Of a stretch of 5,107 bases of DNA, positions 1-5,107 are shown in pieces (the first letter of the stretch is position 1; the number at the start of each line of letters is the position of its first letter). The DNA comes from Reyranella sp. Lineage in GTDB: Bacteria > Pseudomonadota > Alphaproteobacteria > Reyranellales > Reyranellaceae. The stretch spans positions 1-5,107 of the forward strand of contig JAUXST010000873.1 in NCBI GenBank assembly GCA_030679805.1, written 5' to 3'. The position numbers and the translations under genes were made by a program. The notes below the pieces were generated by a model. That model was not told where the DNA came from, did no database searches, and worked only from the letters and a program-made list of their open reading frames with translations.

Positions 1-646
1 CGAATGGCCATGCCAGCAGATCGATCTTGCCGCCCAGGCGCTGTTCGAGAATGGCCTTCGATTTCATGAACTGGTCCTGCACGAAGCGCTCGTAGGCCGG
101 TGCCGCGAGACGGCGGCGCTCGACGTTGAAGTTCGGGTGCCAGAAGGTATGTGACTGCACATCGACGAGCCCGGATCCCTTCATTTCGGCGAGTTGTTCC
201 CAAGTGAGCGCGTAGCTCGCATTCGAGATGGCCGAGGGATAGATGAACAGTGTGACGGGAATGCGGTGGCGTTTGATCAGCGGAAACAGGTCCGTGTAGA
301 CAGTGCGATGGCCGTCATCGAGCGTCAGCACAACGGCGCCGTCCGGCAGCGCGGCCTGGGGATCCGATAGGGACACGAGGAGATCGCGCAGAGGGATGAC
401 CTTGTGGCCACGCTCCTGCAGCGTCCGGAGCTGGGTTTCGAACACGGGCGTCGTCACTGTCATGTCGTCGGTGAGCGATGGGCCGAAGCGGTGATAGACG
501 AGAATTGGAACGCGAAGCGGTGGATCCGCTGCTCTGGCCGATATGCCGACAATCAGCACGGCGATGGCAATTGCCATCGTCAGCAGTCTTCGAAGCGGCG
601 GCCAGAATCCGACGGCAGCCAATGGCGCGCCGACAAGATCGAACAT
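1..646 (-). CDS. NodB-type polysaccharide deacetylase, exported or membrane-anchored (3' end outside window)
   Basis: A metal-dependent deacetylase of carbohydrate esterase family 4 that should remove N-acetyl groups from an extracytoplasmic amino-sugar polymer. I translated the minus strand from the ATG at 646 and obtained 215 codons before the window edge. Residues about 19-38 are a basic pair (RR) followed by a hydrophobic stretch ending in ARA-A, which looks like a signal peptide or N-terminal anchor. ILVYHRF (48-54) is typical of the PgaB/IcaB-like branch. NodB motif 1 is LTLDDG (107-112), with D110 as probable catalytic base and D111 as metal ligand. Motif 2 is SHTFWHP (165-171), with H166 and H170 as metal ligands. 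The last residues, AWPF, begin the motif usually read W-P-[FY]-G. The real substrate is unknown. The start is uncertain: an ATG at 577 would begin directly at the hydrophobic segment, and neither start has a good Shine-Dalgarno. It lies 79 bases downstream of the oxygenase gene on the same strand. Confidence 0.9.
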   Translation of the reverse strand, partial: MFDLVGAPLAAVGFWPPLRRLLTMAIAIAVLIVGISARAADPPLRVPILVYHRFGPSLTDDMTVTTPVFETQLRTLQERGHKVIPLRDLLVSLSDPQAALPDGAVVLTLDDGHRTVYTDLFPLIKRHRIPVTLFIYPSAISNASYALTWEQLAEMKGSGLVDVQSHTFWHPNFNVERRRLAAPAYERFVQDQFMKSKAILEQRLGGKIDLLAWPF

Positions 647-699
647 CAAGCATGATACCACCGAACAGGGCGGCAAGGTTGATCTATCGCAAGAACCGC

Positions 700-718
700 C
701 GACCCCGGCCCGAGGTCG
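700..718 (-). terminator. Small GC-rich hairpin just past the oxygenase stop, possible weak terminator
   Basis: Read on the minus strand, seven pairs (including one G-U) close a five-base GGGCC loop, starting seven bases after the oxygenase stop codon. No uninterrupted T-tract follows; the nearest is TTCTT about four bases beyond the stem. It is therefore a poor intrinsic terminator and could instead be an mRNA 3'-end stabiliser or chance structure in GC-rich DNA. Confidence 0.25.
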
Positions 719-725
719 CGGGTTG

Positions 726-1784
726 TTACTGCTTGTGACGGAAGAAGGTCGTCAGCACGAAGCGACGGCCGCGCGTCACCGGCAGGGCGATGTGCAGCAG
801 TGAGCAAGAGAATACGGCCGCCGCGCCGCGCGGCGGGCAGACTCTGACACCGGCGTATTCCGGAAAAGAGAGTTCACCGCCGTCGAAATCGTCGTTGAGG
901 TTGAGCGAGACCGCAAAGGATCTGTTGGATGTGGTCGGCGCGCCGTTGTCGCGATGGGCGCCGAAGAAGTGCTTGCCCTCGGCGCTGTAGGACAGCACGA
1001 CATGCGAGTCGAAAGTGAATTCGCGATCGTACCCGAAGACCTTGGTGAGTTCGGGGCCGATGCGGTAGGCGAGGCGATCCGAGACCGCCTTCAGCATCAT
1101 CGGCTCGACGATCGTGTAATCCTCGGTCTGCTTCAGGTGCGACACGTTGACGTTGCCGTAGCGGCTGGAGACGCCGCTATCCTGGTGATCGCCCTTGCCC
1201 CAGAGACGGATCAACTGGGTGCAGAAATCCGGTTCGAACACGCGCGGCAGGACCAGGACCGGCGCCATGGCGGTGCGCAGCACCAGGTCGGCGCCGCCGT
1301 TGGTACGCACGCTGTCGGCAACGGCGCCCATCGATTCGGCGGCGGCGAGGAGCGCGCGGGTGTCGAACGTGGTTGCGACCCGCTGGTTGGGGTCGAGGGC
1401 GATCACGCGCATGCGCAAGGCGGCGGCCGGGCCGAAACCGATGCCGCCGGCCGGGGCGAGCAGGGCGGGGAGAAATTTCCGGTCGGTATCGCAGAGCAGC
1501 AACGGTCCCTCGGGGCTGTCGCTGCCGCCCAGCTTCGACCAGAGCGCCGCGGCAGGCGCCACGCCATTGCCGGCCACCACAACCAGGGCGGCAGAGGCTG
1601 CCTTGCAGGCGCCGGCCAGGGCCTTGAACTGGCCGCCGTCGAGATTGCTGAGATCGTCGATCGCCAGCAGGGCCACGGGATCGCCGATGAAAGACCAGGT
1701 GAGCTTGCGCAGCTTGCCGTCGAGGCCGGGTAGCGCAAGGTCGGGAAGGCGATCACCAGGGCGAAGCGACAGCGCATTGGTCAT
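726..1784 (-). CDS. Redoxin-like / Fe(II)-2-oxoglutarate oxygenase fusion protein
   Basis: A complete 352-residue protein with two apparent domains. The C-terminal half (about 175-352) is a prolyl-4-hydroxylase-type double-stranded beta-helix dioxygenase: H277 and D279 (HRD) plus distal H331 form the iron triad, and R341, ten residues after the distal His in HIALPVTRGRR, should bind the 2-oxoglutarate C5 carboxylate. This spacing resembles PKHD-type hydroxylases such as PiuC/YbiX. The N-terminal part (about 5-165) begins LRPGDRLPDLALPGLDGK, the usual opening of AhpC/TSA-like redoxins, and has LLLCDTDRKF (95-104) where peroxiredoxins have a Asp-x-Asp-like segment. I see no PxxxTxxC peroxidatic motif; its only cysteines are C60 and C98, so peroxidase activity is doubtful. 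There is no signal peptide, so it is probably cytoplasmic. The start at 1784 gives the full redoxin opening; only a weak GGGA precedes it. The gene begins 39 bases after the tRNA on the same strand. The substrate is unknown; a protein, peptide or small-molecule hydroxylation is possible. Confidence 0.9.
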   Translation of the reverse strand: MTNALSLRPGDRLPDLALPGLDGKLRKLTWSFIGDPVALLAIDDLSNLDGGQFKALAGACKAASAALVVVAGNGVAPAAALWSKLGGSDSPEGPLLLCDTDRKFLPALLAPAGGIGFGPAAALRMRVIALDPNQRVATTFDTRALLAAAESMGAVADSVRTNGGADLVLRTAMAPVLVLPRVFEPDFCTQLIRLWGKGDHQDSGVSSRYGNVNVSHLKQTEDYTIVEPMMLKAVSDRLAYRIGPELTKVFGYDREFTFDSHVVLSYSAEGKHFFGAHRDNGAPTTSNRSFAVSLNLNDDFDGGELSFPEYAGVRVCPPRGAAAVFSCSLLHIALPVTRGRRFVLTTFFRHKQ

Positions 1785-1823
1785 CGGCCGTTGATCCCGA
1801 AATGGCCCGGGTGTCCGGAATAA

Positions 1824-1898
1824 TGGTGGGCGCTGTAGGGATTGAACCTACGACCCCACCCGTGTGAAGGGTGTGCTCTCCCGCTGAGCTAAGCGCCC
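1824..1898 (-). tRNA. tRNA-Val (anticodon CAC), CCA encoded
   Basis: The minus strand folds into a full 75-nt cloverleaf. The acceptor is GGGCGCT paired with AGCGCCC, the D-stem GCTC/GAGC has a seven-base loop, and the anticodon stem CACCC/GGGTG encloses TTCACAC, giving anticodon CAC at 1866-1864, which reads the valine codon GTG. The variable loop is five bases, and the T-arm GTAGG-TTCAATC-CCTAC is perfect. The discriminator is A, and CCA is encoded at 1826-1824. It lies between the phosphatase gene (35 bases upstream) and the oxygenase gene (39 bases downstream), all on the same strand. No oligo-T terminator follows it. The anticodon and all stems were read by hand; no mispairs were found. 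Confidence 0.97.
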
Positions 1899-1908
1899 GG
1901 AAGGGGCG

Positions 1909-1937
1909 CGTATAGGGCGTATGGGCCGAATCGTCAA
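1909..1937 (-). promoter_or_regulatory. Sigma70-type promoter for tRNA-Val
   Basis: On the minus strand TTGACG (1937-1932) and TATACG (1914-1909) are separated by exactly 17 bases. The -35 box matches consensus at five of six positions and the -10 box at four of six. The expected start, about seven bases beyond the -10 box, falls near 1902, only a few bases before the mature tRNA 5' end at 1898. The -35 box overlaps the stop codon of the phosphatase gene, so the tRNA can be expressed independently of that gene. Position and spacing are seen directly; activity is inferred. Confidence 0.7.
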
Positions 1938-2635
1938 CGGGCGGCGAGCTGTCTCAGGGTGTCGGGCAGGGCACTGAAACGGTCGATCACGGCATCGGCG
2001 CCCAGCTCGCTGGCGGGCCGGTCGGTGTAGCCCCAGCTCACCAGGATCGCTGGAATGCCGGCACGGTGGGCAGCCTCGGCGTCGTGGATCGAATCGCCGA
2101 TCATGACGGTGCGCTCGGGATTGCCGCCCATGCGCTCGACCAGCATCAGGATGTGCTTGGGGTCGGGCTTGCGGACGGGGAAGGTGTCGGCGCCGGCCAC
2201 GTCGGCGATCGGCGGCATCAGCTTCAGGTGTTCCAGGATGATGCGCGCCGGCCGCTCGAACTTGTTGGTGCAGACGCCCTGCTTCAGCCCGAGGCGGCCG
2301 AACCGGGTGACCACGTCGGCTACGCCGTCGAACGCCGTCGTGTGGCTCACAGGATCGGCCTCGTAGTAGCGCACGAATTCGCGGGTGGCGGCGGAGAGGG
2401 CGATATCGTCCAGCGTCCGGCCATTCTTGGCGAAGGCCTTGCCGATGGTCACCTTGCTGCCCTGGCCCATGAATATCCGGGCATCCTGGTCGGTGATGGG
2501 CGGCAGGCCGTGGTCGGCCAGCACGCGGTTTACGGCCACGCACATGTCGCGGGCGCTGTCGATCAGGGTGCCGTCGAGATCGTAGATCACGGTGTCGAAG
2601 CGGGCGGCGATGAGATTGTCGGCATTCGGATGCAT
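1934..2635 (-). CDS. gph: HAD-family hydrolase, phosphoglycolate phosphatase-like
   Basis: A complete 233-residue haloacid-dehalogenase phosphatase of subfamily IA, the size usual for Gph. Motif I is YDLDGTLID (18-26), with D19 the nucleophile that becomes phosphorylated and D21 the acid/base. A helical cap follows (about 27-100). Motif II is T123 in VCTNK, motif III is K156 in RKPDPK, and motif IV is GDSIHDAEAA (180-189), with D181 and D185 binding Mg2+. The family includes phosphoglycolate phosphatase, which clears 2-phosphoglycolate from DNA repair or photorespiration, but related enzymes hydrolyse other sugar phosphates and pyrophosphate; the gene symbol is therefore tentative. The protein has no export signal and should be cytosolic. 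The ATG at 2635 was chosen because it leaves about 16 residues before motif I, as is normal; a weak GGAA lies about nine bases upstream. It diverges from glmU across 59 bases, and its stop codon lies inside the tRNA promoter. Confidence 0.92.
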   Translation of the reverse strand: MHPNADNLIAARFDTVIYDLDGTLIDSARDMCVAVNRVLADHGLPPITDQDARIFMGQGSKVTIGKAFAKNGRTLDDIALSAATREFVRYYEADPVSHTTAFDGVADVVTRFGRLGLKQGVCTNKFERPARIILEHLKLMPPIADVAGADTFPVRKPDPKHILMLVERMGGNPERTVMIGDSIHDAEAAHRAGIPAILVSWGYTDRPASELGADAVIDRFSALPDTLRQLAAR

Positions 2636-2653
2636 GGGCTATTCCATAGCACA

Positions 2654-2693
2654 TCCGTCTTGCGGGGCGTTCCGCCCCGTGGCATCGGACGGA
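2654..2693. repeat. Nested inverted repeat in the divergent gph-glmU gap, abutting the glmU start
   Basis: The inner arms CGGGGCG (2663-2669) and CGCCCCG (2673-2679) pair perfectly around a three-base TTC loop, with one more G-T pair outside. Outer arms TCCGTC (2654-2659) and GACGGA (2688-2693) also pair perfectly, leaving unpaired bases of 2 and 7 between the stems. The outer right arm ends two bases before the glmU ATG, covering the region where a ribosome binding site would lie. The whole 59-base gap (2636-2694) shows no convincing promoter boxes for either gene; TTGTCG (2616-2621) with TATTCC (2640-2645) at 18-base spacing is a weak rightward candidate. The repeat could be an operator, a 5'-UTR hairpin or chance. 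Confidence 0.5.
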
Positions 2694-2694
2694 C

Positions 2695-4050
2695 ATGACA
2701 TCGCCCATCGCCGTGGTGGTGCTGGCAGCCGGCGCCGGCACACGCATGAAATCGACCCTGCCCAAGGTCTTGCATCCCCTGGCTGGCTGGCCGATGCTCC
2801 GTCACGTGCTCGGCAATGTCGGCCGGCTGAAGCCCTCCCGCATCGTGGGCGTGATCTCGCCGGGTGCCGAGGCGGTGGCCGGGGCCTTTGCACCCCATCC
2901 GACCGTCGTGCAAAAACGGCCCGTGGGGACTGGCGATGCGGCCAAGGCCGCGCTCGGCGCGCTCGAGGGCCATCTTGGGCAGGTGCTGATCGTGTTTGGC
3001 GACGCGCCGCTCGTCACCGCGGCAACCATGAAGAAGCTGATCGGCGCCTGCGCGCGCGCGAAGGCAGCCGTCGGCGTGCTGGGTTTCAGGGCGCGCGATC
3101 CGTCGCCCTACGGCCGGCTGATCGTCCAGGAGGGCGTGCTGGAAAAAATCGTCGAGAGCAAGGATGCCAACGTCGTCGAGAAAGCGGTCGACCTGTGCAA
3201 TTCAGGCGTCATGTGTCTGGACGGCAGCCTGATCGCCGCGCTGCTGGGCGGAATCCGCAACGACAATGCCAAGCGGGAATTCTATCTGACCGACGCCGTG
3301 GGCCTCGCGCGGAAGGCCGGGCATCGGACCATTGCGGTCGAAGGCGACGAGGCGGAGTTCCAGGGCATCAATTCGCGTGCCGAGCTGGCGGTGGCCGAGC
3401 GCGCCCTGCAGGGACGGCTGCGTGCCGACGCGCTGGCCGCGGGCGTCACCATGACCGACCCGGAGACGGTATGGCTCGCGGCTGACACGCGATTTGCCGC
3501 CGATGTCTCGATCGGGCCGTGCGTACGTTTCGGGCCTGGCGTCAGCGTCGCGGCCGGCGTCCAGATCAAGGCGTTCTGCGACATCGAGGGTGCGCGCATC
3601 GGAAGGGGAGCCCTGATCGGTCCCTTTGCCCGTATCCGGCCAGGCTCGGAGGTGGGCGAGGACGTCCATATCGGCAACTTCGTCGAACTCAAGGCCACGC
3701 GCATGGCCCGCGGCGCCAAGGCCAATCACCTGGCCTATCTCGGCGATTCCGACATCGGGGCGGCGAGCAATATCGGCGCCGGAACCATCGCCGTGAACTA
3801 CGACGGCTACGGCAAGCACCGCACGGTCGTCGGCCCAGAGGCGTTCATCGGCTCGAACAGCTCGCTGGTGGCGCCGGTGCGCATCGGGCGGGGCGCCAAC
3901 GTGACGGCGGGCAGTGTGATCACCGAGGACGTGCCGGCGGGCGCAGTGGCCTTCGGGCGGGCCCGGCAGACGACAAAGAAGGGGCGGGCGGCACCGCTTC
4001 GTGCGAAACTGAAAGAGCGCGCGGCGGCTGCCAAGCGAGCCAAGAAATAG
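2695..4050 (+). CDS. glmU: Bifunctional GlmU: glucosamine-1-P acetyltransferase / GlcNAc-1-P uridylyltransferase
   Basis: A complete 451-residue GlmU, close to the usual 450-460. It acetylates glucosamine-1-phosphate with acetyl-CoA (C-terminal domain), then couples the product to UTP to give UDP-GlcNAc (N-terminal domain), the cytosolic precursor of peptidoglycan and lipopolysaccharide. The uridylyltransferase domain (about 1-225) has LAAGAGTRM (10-18) with K24 in LPKVLH, GTGDA (78-82), the Mg2+-binding D103 in FGDAPL, PYGRL (138-142) and N226 in QGINSR. A linker leads to a left-handed beta-helix of hexapeptide repeats (about 255-415). The acetyltransferase site is recognisable: R315 and K333 for phosphate binding, the catalytic H345 with Y348 in KANHLAYLGD, and NIGAGTIAVNYDG (359-371). 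By family knowledge the protein is a trimer. The tail (about 428-451) is rich in Lys, Arg and Ala, perhaps disordered. The ATG at 2695 places the nucleotide-binding loop at the expected position; only GGA-like purines precede it. glmS follows after 24 bases. Confidence 0.98.
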   Translation: MTSPIAVVVLAAGAGTRMKSTLPKVLHPLAGWPMLRHVLGNVGRLKPSRIVGVISPGAEAVAGAFAPHPTVVQKRPVGTGDAAKAALGALEGHLGQVLIVFGDAPLVTAATMKKLIGACARAKAAVGVLGFRARDPSPYGRLIVQEGVLEKIVESKDANVVEKAVDLCNSGVMCLDGSLIAALLGGIRNDNAKREFYLTDAVGLARKAGHRTIAVEGDEAEFQGINSRAELAVAERALQGRLRADALAAGVTMTDPETVWLAADTRFAADVSIGPCVRFGPGVSVAAGVQIKAFCDIEGARIGRGALIGPFARIRPGSEVGEDVHIGNFVELKATRMARGAKANHLAYLGDSDIGAASNIGAGTIAVNYDGYGKHRTVVGPEAFIGSNSSLVAPVRIGRGANVTAGSVITEDVPAGAVAFGRARQTTKKGRAAPLRAKLKERAAAAKRAKK

Positions 4051-4074
4051 TTCCCCTTTTACGGATCGACCACC

Positions 4075-5107
4075 ATGTGCGGAATCATTGGAATCCTCGG
4101 CAAGGCTCCCGTCACGCCCCTGCTGGTCGAAGCGCTGAAGCGCCTCGAATATCGCGGCTACGATTCGGCCGGCGTCGCAACGCTGGTGAACGGCCATATC
4201 GATAGACGCCGGGCCGAAGGCAAGCTGGTCAATCTCATGGCGCGGCTGGGCAAGGAACCGCTGGCCGGCACGATCGGCATTGGCCACACGCGCTGGGCCA
4301 CGCACGGCAAGCCGTCGGAGCGCAATGCCCATCCCATCGCCACGGATCGGGTGGCGATTGTGCACAATGGCATCATCGAGAATTTTCAGGAACTGAAGGA
4401 CGAACTCGTAGCCGAAGGCCGCACGTTCGACAGCGAGACCGACACCGAGGTGGTGGCGCAGCTACTGACGTCGCATCTAGAGCGCCAGATGTCGCCCGAG
4501 GAAGCGATGGGCAGGGCGATGGAGCGTCTGCGCGGCGCCTTCGCTCTGGTCGCCCTGTTCAGCGGCCGTCACGACATCCTGATGGGCGCCCGTCGTGGCA
4601 GTTCGCTGGCGGTGGGCTACGGCGACGGCGAGATGTACATCGGCACCGACGCGCTGGCGCTTGCGCCCTTCACCAAGCGGGTGAGCTATCTCGAGGACGA
4701 CGACTGGGTCGTTCTGCGCTCCGACGGTTGTACCGTCTACCAGGGCCGAACAGAAGTGAAGCGCGAGATCCGCCAGAGCGGACTCTCCGGCGCCATGATG
4801 GGCAAGGGCAATCACCGTCATTTCATGCTCAAGGAGATCTACGAGCAACCAACGGTGATCGGCGACACGCTGCAGAGCTATCTCGATCCGGCGACGCGGG
4901 CGGTGACGCTTCCCGTCCTGCCTTTCGACTGGACCAAGGTGAGCCGCATCACCATCACGGGTTGTGGCACGGCCTGCTACGCCGGCATGGTGGCCAAGTA
5001 TTGGTTTGAAAAACTGGCGCGCCTGCCGGTCGAGGTCGAGGTGGCGTCCGAGCTGCGCTATCGCGAGCCGCCGCTACCGGAAGGCGGCGTTTGCATCGCC
5101 GTCTCGC
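4075..5107 (+). CDS. glmS: GlmS, glutamine--fructose-6-phosphate aminotransferase (3' end outside window)
   Basis: GlmS converts fructose-6-phosphate and glutamine to glucosamine-6-phosphate and glutamate, the committed step to UDP-GlcNAc. The window holds 344 codons of a protein usually about 600-610 residues long. It starts MCGIIGI, where C2 becomes the N-terminal nucleophile after methionine removal; this fixes the start at 4075. The glutaminase domain (about 2-235) shows YRGYDSAG (26-33), the glutamine-binding R74 in HTRWATHG, HNGIIEN (97-103) with the oxyanion-hole N98-G99, and D124 in ETDTE. HFMLKEIYEQP (249-259) begins the sugar-isomerase half, and GCGTACYAG (296-304) is the first SIS-domain loop. 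The second SIS domain and the catalytic C-terminal tail lie beyond the edge. The short gap after glmU (4051-4074) contains no terminator or promoter that I recognise, so co-transcription with glmU is likely. Only a weak GGAT (4063-4066) precedes the start. No frame disruption is seen. Confidence 0.98.
   Translation, partial: MCGIIGILGKAPVTPLLVEALKRLEYRGYDSAGVATLVNGHIDRRRAEGKLVNLMARLGKEPLAGTIGIGHTRWATHGKPSERNAHPIATDRVAIVHNGIIENFQELKDELVAEGRTFDSETDTEVVAQLLTSHLERQMSPEEAMGRAMERLRGAFALVALFSGRHDILMGARRGSSLAVGYGDGEMYIGTDALALAPFTKRVSYLEDDDWVVLRSDGCTVYQGRTEVKREIRQSGLSGAMMGKGNHRHFMLKEIYEQPTVIGDTLQSYLDPATRAVTLPVLPFDWTKVSRITITGCGTACYAGMVAKYWFEKLARLPVEVEVASELRYREPPLPEGGVCIAVS

Noticed and set aside
954..1733. 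A 259-codon plus-strand open frame opposite the oxygenase gene
   Set aside because: Low-complexity, Gly/Ala/Arg/His-rich translation with no domain; it is the antisense shadow of the oxygenase, whose iron-binding triad is intact.
1785..1823. Terminator after tRNA-Val
   Set aside because: Only four-base stems (CCGG/CCGG and CCCG/CGGG) can be drawn, and no T-tract follows.
1824..1898. tRNA-Val as an integration site for a mobile element
   Set aside because: No integrase gene, no repeated tRNA 3' end and no shift in composition are seen on either side.
1848..2765. A 305-codon minus-strand open frame covering the phosphatase region in another frame
   Set aside because: Its Arg/Pro/His-rich translation runs through the tRNA and overlaps the real phosphatase frame, which has all four HAD motifs.
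2592..3485. A 297-codon plus-strand open frame overlapping glmU in a different frame
   Set aside because: Arg-rich translation without motifs; the correct GlmU frame is unambiguous.
4051..4074. Possible glmS ribozyme or leader regulator between glmU and glmS
   Set aside because: The gap is only 24 bases, far too short for the glmS ribozyme, which is moreover characteristic of Gram-positive bacteria.
3202..4365. A 387-codon open frame on the minus strand spanning the glmU-glmS junction
   Set aside because: It is antisense to two proteins whose catalytic motifs are intact, shows no recognisable domain, and long antisense frames are expected in DNA with such high third-position G/C.

Overview
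The window is a compact, GC-rich stretch of bacterial chromosome with essentially ordinary gene content. Strong G/C bias at third codon positions produces many long antisense and out-of-frame open frames. The gene content (glmU followed by glmS, with a phosphoglycolate-phosphatase-like gene diverging from glmU) and the composition fit an alphaproteobacterium. That placement is an inference, because no taxonomic marker gene is present.

The left part (positions 1-2635) is transcribed leftward. In transcription order it holds a HAD-family phosphatase resembling Gph (2635-1934), a tRNA-Val with anticodon CAC and an encoded CCA end (1898-1824), a two-domain protein with a thioredoxin/peroxiredoxin-like N-terminus and a prolyl-4-hydroxylase-type Fe(II)/2-oxoglutarate oxygenase C-terminus (1784-726), and an exported or membrane-anchored NodB-type polysaccharide deacetylase (646 to beyond position 1). 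A near-consensus sigma70-type promoter, TTGACG-17-TATACG, overlaps the phosphatase stop codon and is placed to start transcription a few bases before the tRNA. With no clear terminator after the tRNA, the oxygenase may be transcribed from the same promoter.

The right part (2695-5107) is transcribed rightward and encodes two enzymes of UDP-N-acetylglucosamine synthesis. GlmU is complete: it acetylates glucosamine-1-phosphate and then couples it to UTP. GlmS, which makes glucosamine-6-phosphate from fructose-6-phosphate and glutamine, is cut by the window end. They are separated by 24 bases and probably form an operon. GlmS makes the first intermediate and GlmU performs the last two steps; the middle enzyme, GlmM, is not here. 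A 59-base divergent gap separates glmU from the phosphatase gene and carries a strong inverted repeat next to the glmU start.

I found no mobile element, CRISPR array, integrase, toxin-antitoxin pair or defence gene. The least ordinary items are the redoxin-like/oxygenase fusion, which lacks a recognisable peroxidatic cysteine, the tRNA promoter that may also drive the oxygenase, and the nested inverted repeat at the glmU start.
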